DNA from: Sphingopyxis sp. H115
Lineage (GTDB): Bacteria > Pseudomonadota > Alphaproteobacteria > Sphingomonadales > Sphingomonadaceae
Assembly: GCF_001468465.1 (NCBI RefSeq)
Contig: NZ_LNSA01000012.1
Coordinates: 1 to 64,000, forward strand
Direction: 5' to 3'
Length of the DNA stretch: 64,000 nucleotides
The notes beneath the pieces were generated by a model. The model did no database searches. It saw only the letters and a list, made by a program, of their open reading frames with translations, and had not been told where the DNA came from. A program made the translations under genes and the position numbers. This document shows positions 17,921 to 24,312 of the stretch, piece by piece (position 1 is the stretch's first letter; each line of letters begins with the position of its first letter).

Positions 17921-18016
17921 CCCGACTCTCCCCGGCCTCCCCTTGATCGGATTCGGGCCTGCAGCCCTTAAAACGAGCGCCGGGTAAATTGTCTACCAGT
18001 TTTTCGTTATGTAAAC

Positions 18017-18328
18017 TTAGTTATCAGTTACGGGGAGGTCCGCAAGAAGCGCCGCATCTCCGCTTGACCACCTTACGGGGACGTCCTGCGCCTCGAAGTC
18101 GGCCAGGCCGTGCGCCTCGAACACATCGAAAGCGCCAACTACCCGATCACCCTGAGCATTGCGTTGTTTCAACAGCGCTCCTCCGGCCGCCGCGTGAAAC
18201 ACCGGCAAAATCCGCAAGGTCGCGCCATCGATCAGCACCGCAACTGCATCGATGCCCGAGAAATAGGTAGCGACCAGGCCTGCGGGAAACCGGATCGTCC
18301 CGCGCGCGACCGAGATGGTCTGCTCCAT
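18017..18328 (-). CDS. Unknown protein of the hydrogenase operon
   Basis: A 103-residue soluble protein (GTIRFPAGLVATYFSGIDAVAVLIDG, then KQRNAQGDRVVGAFDVFEAHGL) predicted to be mostly beta strands. I do not recognise the family. It starts 3 bases after the endopeptidase gene stop, so it is co-translated with it. Position suggests a part in large-subunit processing or assembly. Confidence 0.7.
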   Translation of the reverse strand: MEQTISVARGTIRFPAGLVATYFSGIDAVAVLIDGATLRILPVFHAAAGGALLKQRNAQGDRVVGAFDVFEAHGLADFEAQDVPVRWSSGDAALLADLPVTDN

Positions 18329-18331
18329 GAC

Positions 18332-18817
18332 TTAAGCCTCGGGGGCGATGACGAGCCGCGCCGCGATCTTGGCCGCCACCTTCTCGACCGCTGCAACTAC
18401 CGGCCCGGAAAGCTCGGTGGCATAGTCCAGCGTCTGCGCTTCGATCAGATAGACTTGCACATCAGAAGGGAAGTCATCGCCAAAGATCTTGCGTCCCACA
18501 AACAGGGCGTTGTCCCAACGGAACGCGTGAAGACCCACGCCATGGACCGGTTCTGCCGCCAGCACATCGCCGGGAACCTCGTAGATAGCCCCCGGCTTGC
18601 CTTCGGGCTCCCTTGCATCGATCACGATAAGCTGCTGCGCCCCGCGCGCACGGTACATCACTGCCATCCCATCAGTGCCGGCATCCAGCAGCGCTACATC
18701 AGACGGCAAATCTTCAGCAGCAAGCCGGGCGATGACGGCCGGACCAGCCCCGTCATCACCGCGATTGATATTGCCGCAGCCAATGATCGCAGTGGCAGGT
18801 GCGTCTAAATTCGCCAC
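18332..18817 (-). CDS. Hydrogenase maturation endopeptidase (HupW/HyaD family)
   Basis: A nickel-dependent protease of about 161 residues that removes the C-terminal extension of the HupL precursor after metal insertion. The family motif IIGCGNINRGDDGAGPAV is present (Asp in GDD binds nickel). So are LLDAGTDGMAVMY with the second metal-ligand Asp, IVIDAREPEGKPG, and GVGLHAFRW with the third ligand His. Starts at GTG 18817, 18826 or 18832 are all possible. Each overlaps the end of the upstream Cys protein gene, and I prefer 18817 from the family's usual N-terminus. Confidence 0.92.
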   Translation of the reverse strand: MANLDAPATAIIGCGNINRGDDGAGPAVIARLAAEDLPSDVALLDAGTDGMAVMYRARGAQQLIVIDAREPEGKPGAIYEVPGDVLAAEPVHGVGLHAFRWDNALFVGRKIFGDDFPSDVQVYLIEAQTLDYATELSGPVVAAVEKVAAKIAARLVIAPEA

Positions 18818-19122
18818 AGGCGGCACGACCACTCGGGTTCAACCGGCAGCATAAGTTCAGGCAGATCACAGAAACGGCGCTTGATAAGGTAATACATGCA
18901 GGTTTCGCAGGGCTGTTCCAGTTCATCAGCCGTGATGGTGTGATCTGTAAACCCGGCAATCACAAGTTTGGAAGCAAGGTCCTTGCCTTCCGATTGCAGG
19001 CGGGACACGATCGCGTTGACCTGCGCGGAGTCTTCGGCTCTGGGGAAGACTTCGGTTTCAAGGCCGCCAGCCAGAAGACCCGCGATCTCCCGCCGTAGGG
19101 TTTCGTCTGCATCAGTGGCCAT
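18805..19122 (-). CDS. Small five-Cys protein of the hydrogenase operon, paralogue 2
   Basis: A 105-residue protein. Its C-terminal 35 residues contain C-x2-C-MYYL-x2-RR-x-C-DLPEL, then EPEW-x-CRLWRI at the very end, with four Cys in that block. The upstream neighbour ends almost identically, so the two arose by tandem duplication. The N-terminal halves are weakly similar (GLETEV-F/P shared). Clustered Cys and Trp suggest a metal or Fe-S site, or a docking peptide. The gene lies between hupL and the endopeptidase gene and overlaps the latter. Function unknown; a chaperone for HupS or HupL is a reasonable guess. Confidence 0.8.
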   Translation of the reverse strand: MATDADETLRREIAGLLAGGLETEVFPRAEDSAQVNAIVSRLQSEGKDLASKLVIAGFTDHTITADELEQPCETCMYYLIKRRFCDLPELMLPVEPEWSCRLWRI

Positions 19123-19133
19123 GCGCAACTCCT

Positions 19134-19514
19134 TCAAATGCGCCAGAGGCGACACCACCATTCGGGCTCGGCGGGCAAGCTTAGCTCCGGCAGGTCACAC
19201 CAGCGCCTGTGGACCAGATAATACATGCATTCCTGACAGCGCATCTCGTCTGCCCCGTACGGGCGAAGCAACCAGCCGGAAATGTCGAGCTTGGCCCTTA
19301 GATCATCCGGGTCGAGCGCCCTTAACTCGTCAAGAATGCCTGAAAACTCGCGGTCGGTTTCGGGAAATGGCTCAACCTGCGTTTCCAGCCCTTCGTTGAG
19401 ATAATCCTCGATCATGCGCAGAAGTGTCGCATGATCGGCCTCTGAAGGCACCACGCCATACCGGGACAGGAGCCATTCGCGCTGGCGCTGCAATTCGGTG
19501 TTGTCGCCAGTCAT
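19134..19514 (-). CDS. Small Cys-rich protein of the hydrogenase operon, paralogue 1
   Basis: A 126-residue protein, first gene after hupL. The conserved C-terminal block reads C-x2-C-MYYL-x2-RR-x-C-DLPEL-x-LP-x-EPEW-x-CRLWRI, the same as the next gene's. The N-terminal half is helical and acidic (MIEDYLNEGLETQVEPF). I start at ATG 19514 (MTGDNTELQ), with the longer form at 19532 as an alternative. Spacing to the paralogue is 11 bases. The retention of two copies with near-identical C-termini and different N-termini suggests each handles a different partner, for example one per subunit. That is inference. Confidence 0.8.
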   Translation of the reverse strand: MTGDNTELQRQREWLLSRYGVVPSEADHATLLRMIEDYLNEGLETQVEPFPETDREFSGILDELRALDPDDLRAKLDISGWLLRPYGADEMRCQECMYYLVHRRWCDLPELSLPAEPEWWCRLWRI

Positions 19515-19557
19515 TCCGGCGCATTCTCCCAACGGGTTGTTATTCTATTCGCAGCCT

Positions 19558-19592
19558 CGGGTGGGAGACACCTCACAGCGTCCTCCCACCCG
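19558..19592 (-). promoter_or_regulatory. Stem-loop directly downstream of hupL
   Basis: GGGTGGGAG (19559-19567) pairs perfectly with CTCCCACCC (19583-19591), extended by one C-G pair, around a 15-base loop. It begins 12 bases after the hupL stop on the transcript and has no U-tract behind it. It therefore looks like an mRNA-stabilising or partial-termination hairpin that would favour HupSL over the downstream accessory proteins. Confidence 0.55.
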
Positions 19593-19603
19593 GCGGCCCG
19601 ATA

Positions 19604-21199
19604 TCAAGCTGTGCGGAAGCGCGCCAGTTCCTCGCCCGTTTTCGCATCGTGTGCGTGGACCGTACAAACCAGGCAGCTGTCGTAGGAACGGCAGACATGT
19701 CCGACTTCAACCGGATCGGCAGTATTTGTAATCGGGGTGCCGATGAGTGCCTCCTCGATCGGTCCCAACTCGCCATTGCTCGCACGCGGGCCGACATTCC
19801 ATGTGGTCGGAGCGATGATCTGGTAATTGTGGATCTTGCCATCGCGCACGTCGATCCAGTGGCACAAGGCGCCACGCGCAGCCTCGGTCGCGCCCCATCC
19901 CTGGCCATCGCGCTCAGTAGGCTTGATGTACCATTCATCGTTGAGACGGAACTCGCGCAGGATGCGTTCGGCTTCGCGGTATAGCTTGCACAGCTCATGC
20001 AGGCGGGCGAAGTGGCGCAGGTAGGTCGAAGCGCCGCCAAGCTTGCGATACATGTCGAGCACCAGTCCATCACTGTGTTGCCAGGCCTCGCCATGATCGC
20101 CACCAGCGATCAGCTGCCGCGCGAGCGGGCCGGCCTCAAGACGACCATGTTCGGCGTGGCGAACGGCAGTCGACCAGCTGTATTTGCCATCAGTATCGAT
20201 GTCGTTTTTCGCGATTGGCATCGTCGTCCGGTCGAATGGGTGGATATCGTCCCCTTCGTTGTACCACGCGCGCTGCATGTCCTCGCGGACATTGCCCTGA
20301 TCCATCAGCTTGAACGCGCCGCTGGCACCGTCGAACGTCCCCGATTTCATGATCACGGCGCTGTTGCGGCCTTCAATCGTGGGGTTGTTGTAACGGTCTT
20401 CATGCGGGAGATAGCCCCACGAGATGAACTTGCCGTGGCCAGTGCCATATTTCTCCAGTCCGATGTCGAGCGACATGCGGATAAACATGCCGAGATCGGA
20501 ATTCGCGTGTTCCGGCCGCTCATCAAGCCACGCCATCAGTTGATCGTACGTGGTGATTTCCTCATAGCGCTCCATCGAGCAACCAAGGAACAACGGTTCG
20601 ATCCAGTTGCGGCGGAAGTGCTCCAGGATCGACCAGGCGCGGGTCACGTCGGTCAGGGTCGGGGCGCACATCACGCCGCCAGGAACCATGAAGGAAGAAT
20701 GCGGCCACTGCCCGCCAAGCAGGGCATAGATTTCTACCGGGCGGCCCGAAATGGTCACACCCGCTTCATAGGAGGTCCCTGTGAAGGGCGCATAGCGCTT
20801 CACCGCTTCTTCGTAGAACTTGGACTTCGCATAGTTCTGGTTGGTGTAGTCGATCATGAACAGACCATAGTGATGTCGCGGGATTGACTGGAGTGTTTCG
20901 ACGATTTGCCCGAGATTGCGGGCAAGGATCGCGTTACGCGGAACGGTGGTACCCCAGGCGGAATCGAGTGCCCAGGCAGCACAGGACAGGTGCGAGGCAC
21001 CGCAGATGCCGCAAGCACGAGGCGTAACGACAAGCCCGGCCTGTGGATCCTTGTTCTTGAGGATGACTTCGAAGCCGCGGAACATTTCCGCTTGCGTCCA
21101 TGCATTGGTGACGATCCCGTTCTCGATGTCGACGCGGACATCAAGGTCGCCCTCCACCCGGCCAACGGGCGAAATGTCGAGGGTTTGTGTAGCTGCCAT
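19604..21199 (-). CDS. hupL: [NiFe] hydrogenase large subunit, group 2a
   Basis: A 531-residue catalytic subunit that splits H2 at the NiFe(CN)2CO centre. The N-terminal ligand motif is RACGICGASH (about residues 60-69) and the C-terminal one is SYDSCLVCTVH (about 507-517). The 14 residues after that His (AHDAKTGEELARFRTA region) are the extension removed by the endopeptidase. Close resemblance to cyanobacterial HupL and mycobacterial HucL places it in group 2a. The residue before the third Cys is Ser, where many hydrogenases have Pro. The ATG at 21199 follows CGGGAG; the longer upstream frame lacks similarity. It has no signal sequence, as expected for a cytoplasm-facing enzyme. Confidence 0.97.
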   Translation of the reverse strand: MAATQTLDISPVGRVEGDLDVRVDIENGIVTNAWTQAEMFRGFEVILKNKDPQAGLVVTPRACGICGASHLSCAAWALDSAWGTTVPRNAILARNLGQIVETLQSIPRHHYGLFMIDYTNQNYAKSKFYEEAVKRYAPFTGTSYEAGVTISGRPVEIYALLGGQWPHSSFMVPGGVMCAPTLTDVTRAWSILEHFRRNWIEPLFLGCSMERYEEITTYDQLMAWLDERPEHANSDLGMFIRMSLDIGLEKYGTGHGKFISWGYLPHEDRYNNPTIEGRNSAVIMKSGTFDGASGAFKLMDQGNVREDMQRAWYNEGDDIHPFDRTTMPIAKNDIDTDGKYSWSTAVRHAEHGRLEAGPLARQLIAGGDHGEAWQHSDGLVLDMYRKLGGASTYLRHFARLHELCKLYREAERILREFRLNDEWYIKPTERDGQGWGATEAARGALCHWIDVRDGKIHNYQIIAPTTWNVGPRASNGELGPIEEALIGTPITNTADPVEVGHVCRSYDSCLVCTVHAHDAKTGEELARFRTA

Positions 21200-21225
21200 T
21201 GTAATTCTCCCGAAATTCTGTGTGC

Positions 21226-21245
21226 GGCGCGCTTCGCTGCGCGCC
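21226..21245 (-). promoter_or_regulatory. Stem-loop in the hupS-hupL spacer
   Basis: GGCGCGC (21226-21232) pairs perfectly with GCGCGCC (21239-21245) around the loop TTCGCT, inside the 61-base spacer between hupS and hupL. A hairpin in the same spacer is described for cyanobacterial hupSL, where it affects transcript stability or translation. Confidence 0.5.
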
Positions 21246-21260
21246 ATGAACCCTCATGAA

Positions 21261-22223
21261 TCAGACGACGAAGATATCCTCTTCGGCCCACGCCGGAGCC
21301 GCACCCTTGGCGGCAGCTGTGAGCTTGACGTAGCCGGTACGATCAACCCCTAGCGGCAGATCCTTCGGCACGCCCATCACAGTCTGGGTCTTGAAGACAG
21401 TTCCTGGGGCGAGATCGAAGAAGGGGAATTCCGGTTCCGTACAGCCAAGGCAGGGCATGCCAGCACGGGTCTTGGACGAAACGCGGTTCCACAGAATGCG
21501 GTTGCAGGGGCTGTGAGTCATCGGGCCGCGGCACCCCAGATCGTAATAGAGGCAGCCCTTGCGCTGACCGAAGGCCGTGGTCGAGACCTTGTAGGCGAAG
21601 TGCATGTTGCGGGTGCAGCCCGTCTGCGTGAAGCTGGAGAAGAAGGTCTTTGGCCGATGGAATTCGTCCAGCGTCAGGTCGCCCGCGCGGCCCGTGGCAA
21701 CGGCGACAAGGATCTGCGTTACCCAGTCAGGGTGAGCGGGGCAGCCGGGAATATTGATGACCGGAAGGCCAGCCTGAGACGTGAAGCCTTCGCCCAGCGC
21801 TCCACCCTTGGCCCGCTTGAGGAACTGCAAGCCTTCGCTTTCAGACGGGTTCGGCGCCGTTGCCGGGATGCCGCCCCAGGTGGCGCAATCGCCGATTGCC
21901 ACAACAAATTGCGCCTTGGCAGAAAGATCTGCCACCCAGTCTTTCATCGGGCGGCCACAGAAGCGATTCCATTCGCCGGTACCGTTGGGCGCATTGATGA
22001 CGCTGCCTTCGAACACGAAAATGTCGAGCGGGATTTCGCCGGAAAGGCACTTTTCCATCATGACTTTGACATTCTCACCCAGCTCGAGGCCAAGCGAGGG
22101 ATGCCAAAGGACATTGATGCCAAAATCCGTCACCAGATCGCATGCGCTGGGCTCCTCGGCATTAAGGAAGGACATGGTGTTGCCAGAGCACGCACCGCCT
22201 TGAAGCCACAACAGATTCGCCAT
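21261..22223 (-). CDS. hupS: [NiFe] hydrogenase small subunit, group 2a
   Basis: A 320-residue electron-transfer subunit with three Fe-S clusters. It begins MANLLWLQGGACSGNTMSF without a Tat signal, the hallmark of group 2 enzymes. The proximal-site motif has a single Cys (C12) where group 1 enzymes have CxxC. In mycobacterial Huc the clusters are of the [3Fe-4S] type. Further ligands lie in GDCATWGGIPA, NIPGCPAHPDW, CTRNMHFAY, GCLYYDLGCRGP, CNRILWNR and GMPCLGCTEPEFPFFD. The protein is very similar throughout to HupS of heterocystous cyanobacteria. It is the first gene after a sigma-54-type promoter. Confidence 0.97.
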   Translation of the reverse strand: MANLLWLQGGACSGNTMSFLNAEEPSACDLVTDFGINVLWHPSLGLELGENVKVMMEKCLSGEIPLDIFVFEGSVINAPNGTGEWNRFCGRPMKDWVADLSAKAQFVVAIGDCATWGGIPATAPNPSESEGLQFLKRAKGGALGEGFTSQAGLPVINIPGCPAHPDWVTQILVAVATGRAGDLTLDEFHRPKTFFSSFTQTGCTRNMHFAYKVSTTAFGQRKGCLYYDLGCRGPMTHSPCNRILWNRVSSKTRAGMPCLGCTEPEFPFFDLAPGTVFKTQTVMGVPKDLPLGVDRTGYVKLTAAAKGAAPAWAEEDIFVV

Positions 22224-22294
22224 TTCTCAGTCTCCCAACTTCCCGGCGGAGTGCCCGACCGGCCAAATGCCCCTGCGGGCTATGGGAGGACATT

Positions 22295-22312
22295 AAGCAT
22301 GATTCGTGCCAG
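22295..22312 (-). promoter_or_regulatory. Sigma-54 (-24/-12) promoter for hupSL
   Basis: On the minus strand CTGGCACGAATCATGCTT matches the consensus YTGGCACG-N4-TTGCW with one change (A for T at the start of the -12 box) and exact GG-GC spacing. It lies about 70 bases before the hupS start. Transcription would begin near 22285. The regulator two genes upstream is of the sigma-54-dependent class, which fits. Confidence 0.8.
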
Positions 22313-22371
22313 AAAAATAATAAAGCATTTTCAGTATTTTATGATGAAGCTCATATTTTCGGCGAAGAAAA

Positions 22372-22388
22372 TGCAAAGAAACTTTGCA
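22372..22388. promoter_or_regulatory. Palindromic activator site upstream of hupS
   Basis: TGCAAAGAAACTTTGCA is a perfect 7-3-7 inverted repeat about 75 bases upstream of the -24 box, the usual position of an NtrC-type enhancer. A further half-site CTTTGCA lies at 22407-22413. The same pattern recurs before the regulator gene at 24213-24229. It is the likely binding site of the NtrC-type regulator encoded nearby. Confidence 0.75.
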
Positions 22389-22451
22389 CGCACTCCTTGA
22401 AACATTCTTTGCAGTCGGAGCCGCAGGAGGTGCGTATGCCAACCGTTCAGG

Positions 22452-22667
22452 CTAGCCGTGCCGGTTGCCGCAGACCGGGCATTCAACTTCGCCGAACGCC
22501 GAATACCAGATGCCTTTGCAGCGCCCGCACCAATGGCCATGCGCACCAGAAAGTCCTGCACCCGCTGTTCGCGTCAGTTTTGTCGAGCCGAGGTCTTGTG
22601 GCGCCTCTTGCCCCGGATAGGGCATGCGGGAAAAACGCAAGCGAACAACATTGTCCCGGTCTGCCAT
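22452..22667 (-). CDS. Small zinc-ribbon protein preceding hupS
   Basis: A 71-residue protein with a basic N-terminus (MADRDNVVRLRFSRMPYPG) and a C-terminal zinc ribbon, HWCGRCKGIWYSAFGEVECPVCGNRHG, holding two CxxC pairs. It lies between the regulator gene and the hupS promoter, 47 bases after the regulator stop and preceded by GGGAG. It is therefore co-transcribed with the regulator rather than with hupSL. I do not know the family. It stands where mycobacterial clusters carry hucM, but no similarity to HucM is claimed. It could also supply the zinc-ribbon function missing from this cluster's HypA. Confidence 0.75.
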   Translation of the reverse strand: MADRDNVVRLRFSRMPYPGQEAPQDLGSTKLTRTAGAGLSGAHGHWCGRCKGIWYSAFGEVECPVCGNRHG

Positions 22668-22714
22668 TTCACTGCCACTCCCGTTCCTGCTCCTGCTCCT
22701 GCATGAGACCAACG

Positions 22715-24157
22715 TCAGCCATCATGCAGACCGTAGCGCTTGATCTTGTTGGCCAGGCCCACGCGGGATAGCCCCAGCGCGTCGGCAGTCTTGCTCTGGT
22801 TCCAGCGAAAACGGGTGAGTGCACCTACCACGACCCGTTGCTCCAGACGCTCGACCATCTCCTTGAGTGTGCCGCCTTCCATTTCCGCCTGCTGGCCGAC
22901 ATCCGGGGCAACAACGAGATTATCAAACACGGCCGAAAGGTTACGCTCTGTAATGTAACCACCATTTTCAGCCAGCGCCACCGCGCGCCTGATCTCGCTT
23001 TCCAGTTCCCGGACATTGCCTGGATATTGATGAGCCTGCAGCCTGTCGAGCGCACTCTGCGTAATGCCAATTACCCTGCGGCCGACTACTCCGGCATATT
23101 TCTCGATGAAGAAATCTGTAAGAACAGGAATATCCTCCCGCCTGTCTCGCAGCGCCGGGATGCTCAGCGAAAAGCCTTTGAGACGATAATACAGGTCACG
23201 CCGAAATTCGCCTTTTTCGACCATTTCCAGAAGCGGCCGGTTCGACGCCGCAATGATCCGGACATTGGCATGCAACAACTTGTCCGACCCTAGCGGTTTA
23301 ACCTCGCCATTCTGAAGGAAGCGCAGCAGGCTGACCTGGAAACTCGGCGAAACATCTGAAATTTCGTCAAGGAACACCGTTCCGCCATCTGCGGCACGGA
23401 ACAGCCCAAGCCGGTCTGCGGTGGCTCCGGTGTAAGCCCCCCGCACATGTCCGAACAATTCGGAATGGAGCGTGGAATCCAGCATACCGCCGCAATTCTG
23501 TACATGGATCGGAGAATCGACACGTGTAGAGTTGAAATGGATCGCTCGCGCCAGCAGTTCCTTGCCCGTCCCGGTGTCGCCCTCGATGAGGACTGGCAGA
23601 TCGGTAACCGCCGCCTTGCGCGCTTCAACGATCAAATCAGCCATCTTGGCGCTGGCATAAACGAGCTTCTCGAATTGCGAGTAACCGCCCTTGACTGACA
23701 TATCCACGCGTTCCTCGAAGATCTGGTCATCGACCGAAATCTTCAGTTCACGCGAAAGAAGGCGATGGCGTCGCGAAAGTTCGTTCATTTCCAGGCTGCG
23801 CTTTACCATGAGCGCAATCTGATGAGGTGTTAGCGGCTTGAACAGATAGAGATAGGCGGCAGAGCGACGGACTGCCTCGCTGTCAGCTTCGTCGCGATTC
23901 TGCGAAGAGACCGCAATTCGACAAACCCCCGGATGTGACACGCGCGCGCGTGTCAGTATGTTGTCCTGGGCATCGTCCACCGTGTCGAGATCGCAAAGCA
24001 AGAGGTGTACTTCGATGTCGTTGAGCCGCTCCTGCGCGGCCTTGCCGTCCTCAGCTATGACCAGCCGGTAATCTGCTCGCTCCTTCAGCCCAGCTCGCGC
24101 CGCGCTGATCAGCGCATCGTCGCGCGAAACAACAAGGATCGTCAATTCCCCGGCCAA
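22715..24157 (-). CDS. NtrC-family sigma-54-dependent regulator (HoxA/HupR type)
   Basis: A response regulator of about 480 residues. The N-terminal receiver-like domain (TILVVSRDDALISAA...LLLCDLDTVDDAQDN...YLFKPLTPHQI) keeps the switch Lys and a candidate phosphoacceptor Asp, but its acidic pocket is poor. The AAA+ domain has Walker A GDTGTGKE (about 194), the sigma-54 contact loop GAYTGAT (about 239), GGTVFLDEISD and FRRDLYYRL. The C-terminus is a Fis-type HTH (WNQSKTADALGLSRVGLANKIKRYGL). No histidine kinase is nearby; HoxA and HupR are active unphosphorylated. Start is uncertain: TTG 24157 follows GGGAGG, and an upstream TTG at 24187 is also possible. Confidence 0.93.
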   Translation of the reverse strand: MAGELTILVVSRDDALISAARAGLKERADYRLVIAEDGKAAQERLNDIEVHLLLCDLDTVDDAQDNILTRARVSHPGVCRIAVSSQNRDEADSEAVRRSAAYLYLFKPLTPHQIALMVKRSLEMNELSRRHRLLSRELKISVDDQIFEERVDMSVKGGYSQFEKLVYASAKMADLIVEARKAAVTDLPVLIEGDTGTGKELLARAIHFNSTRVDSPIHVQNCGGMLDSTLHSELFGHVRGAYTGATADRLGLFRAADGGTVFLDEISDVSPSFQVSLLRFLQNGEVKPLGSDKLLHANVRIIAASNRPLLEMVEKGEFRRDLYYRLKGFSLSIPALRDRREDIPVLTDFFIEKYAGVVGRRVIGITQSALDRLQAHQYPGNVRELESEIRRAVALAENGGYITERNLSAVFDNLVVAPDVGQQAEMEGGTLKEMVERLEQRVVVGALTRFRWNQSKTADALGLSRVGLANKIKRYGLHDG

Positions 24158-24212
24158 ATGCACCTCCCAACATGCAGCGGACCGCAACTGCTACTGCCAG
24201 TCGCGACCGATG

Positions 24213-24229
24213 TGCAAGGAAAGTTTGCA
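24213..24229. promoter_or_regulatory. Palindromic activator site upstream of the regulator gene
   Basis: TGCAAGGAAAGTTTGCA differs from the hupS-upstream site at only two inner positions (TGCAARGAAASTTTGCA as a joint pattern). It sits 56 bases before the regulator start, so the regulator may control its own synthesis. Confidence 0.7.
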
Positions 24230-24312
24230 TTTCGCCTGCTAACTTAACAATGAAATGTGCTTGGAGGCTGGTAACAGGCGCTGTCGCTTGCGCAATTTCC
24301 GCGTGGATGCAG

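Noticed and set aside
21513-22400. Plus-strand frame of about 295 codons over hupS and its promoter
   Set aside because: It runs antisense through HupS and across the sigma-54 promoter; a real gene there is unlikely.
22670-22705. Tiny frame MQEQEQEREWQ ending in TGAATG before the zinc-ribbon gene
   Set aside because: It comes from a short GGAGCA repeat; too short and unsupported to call a leader peptide, although coupling is possible.
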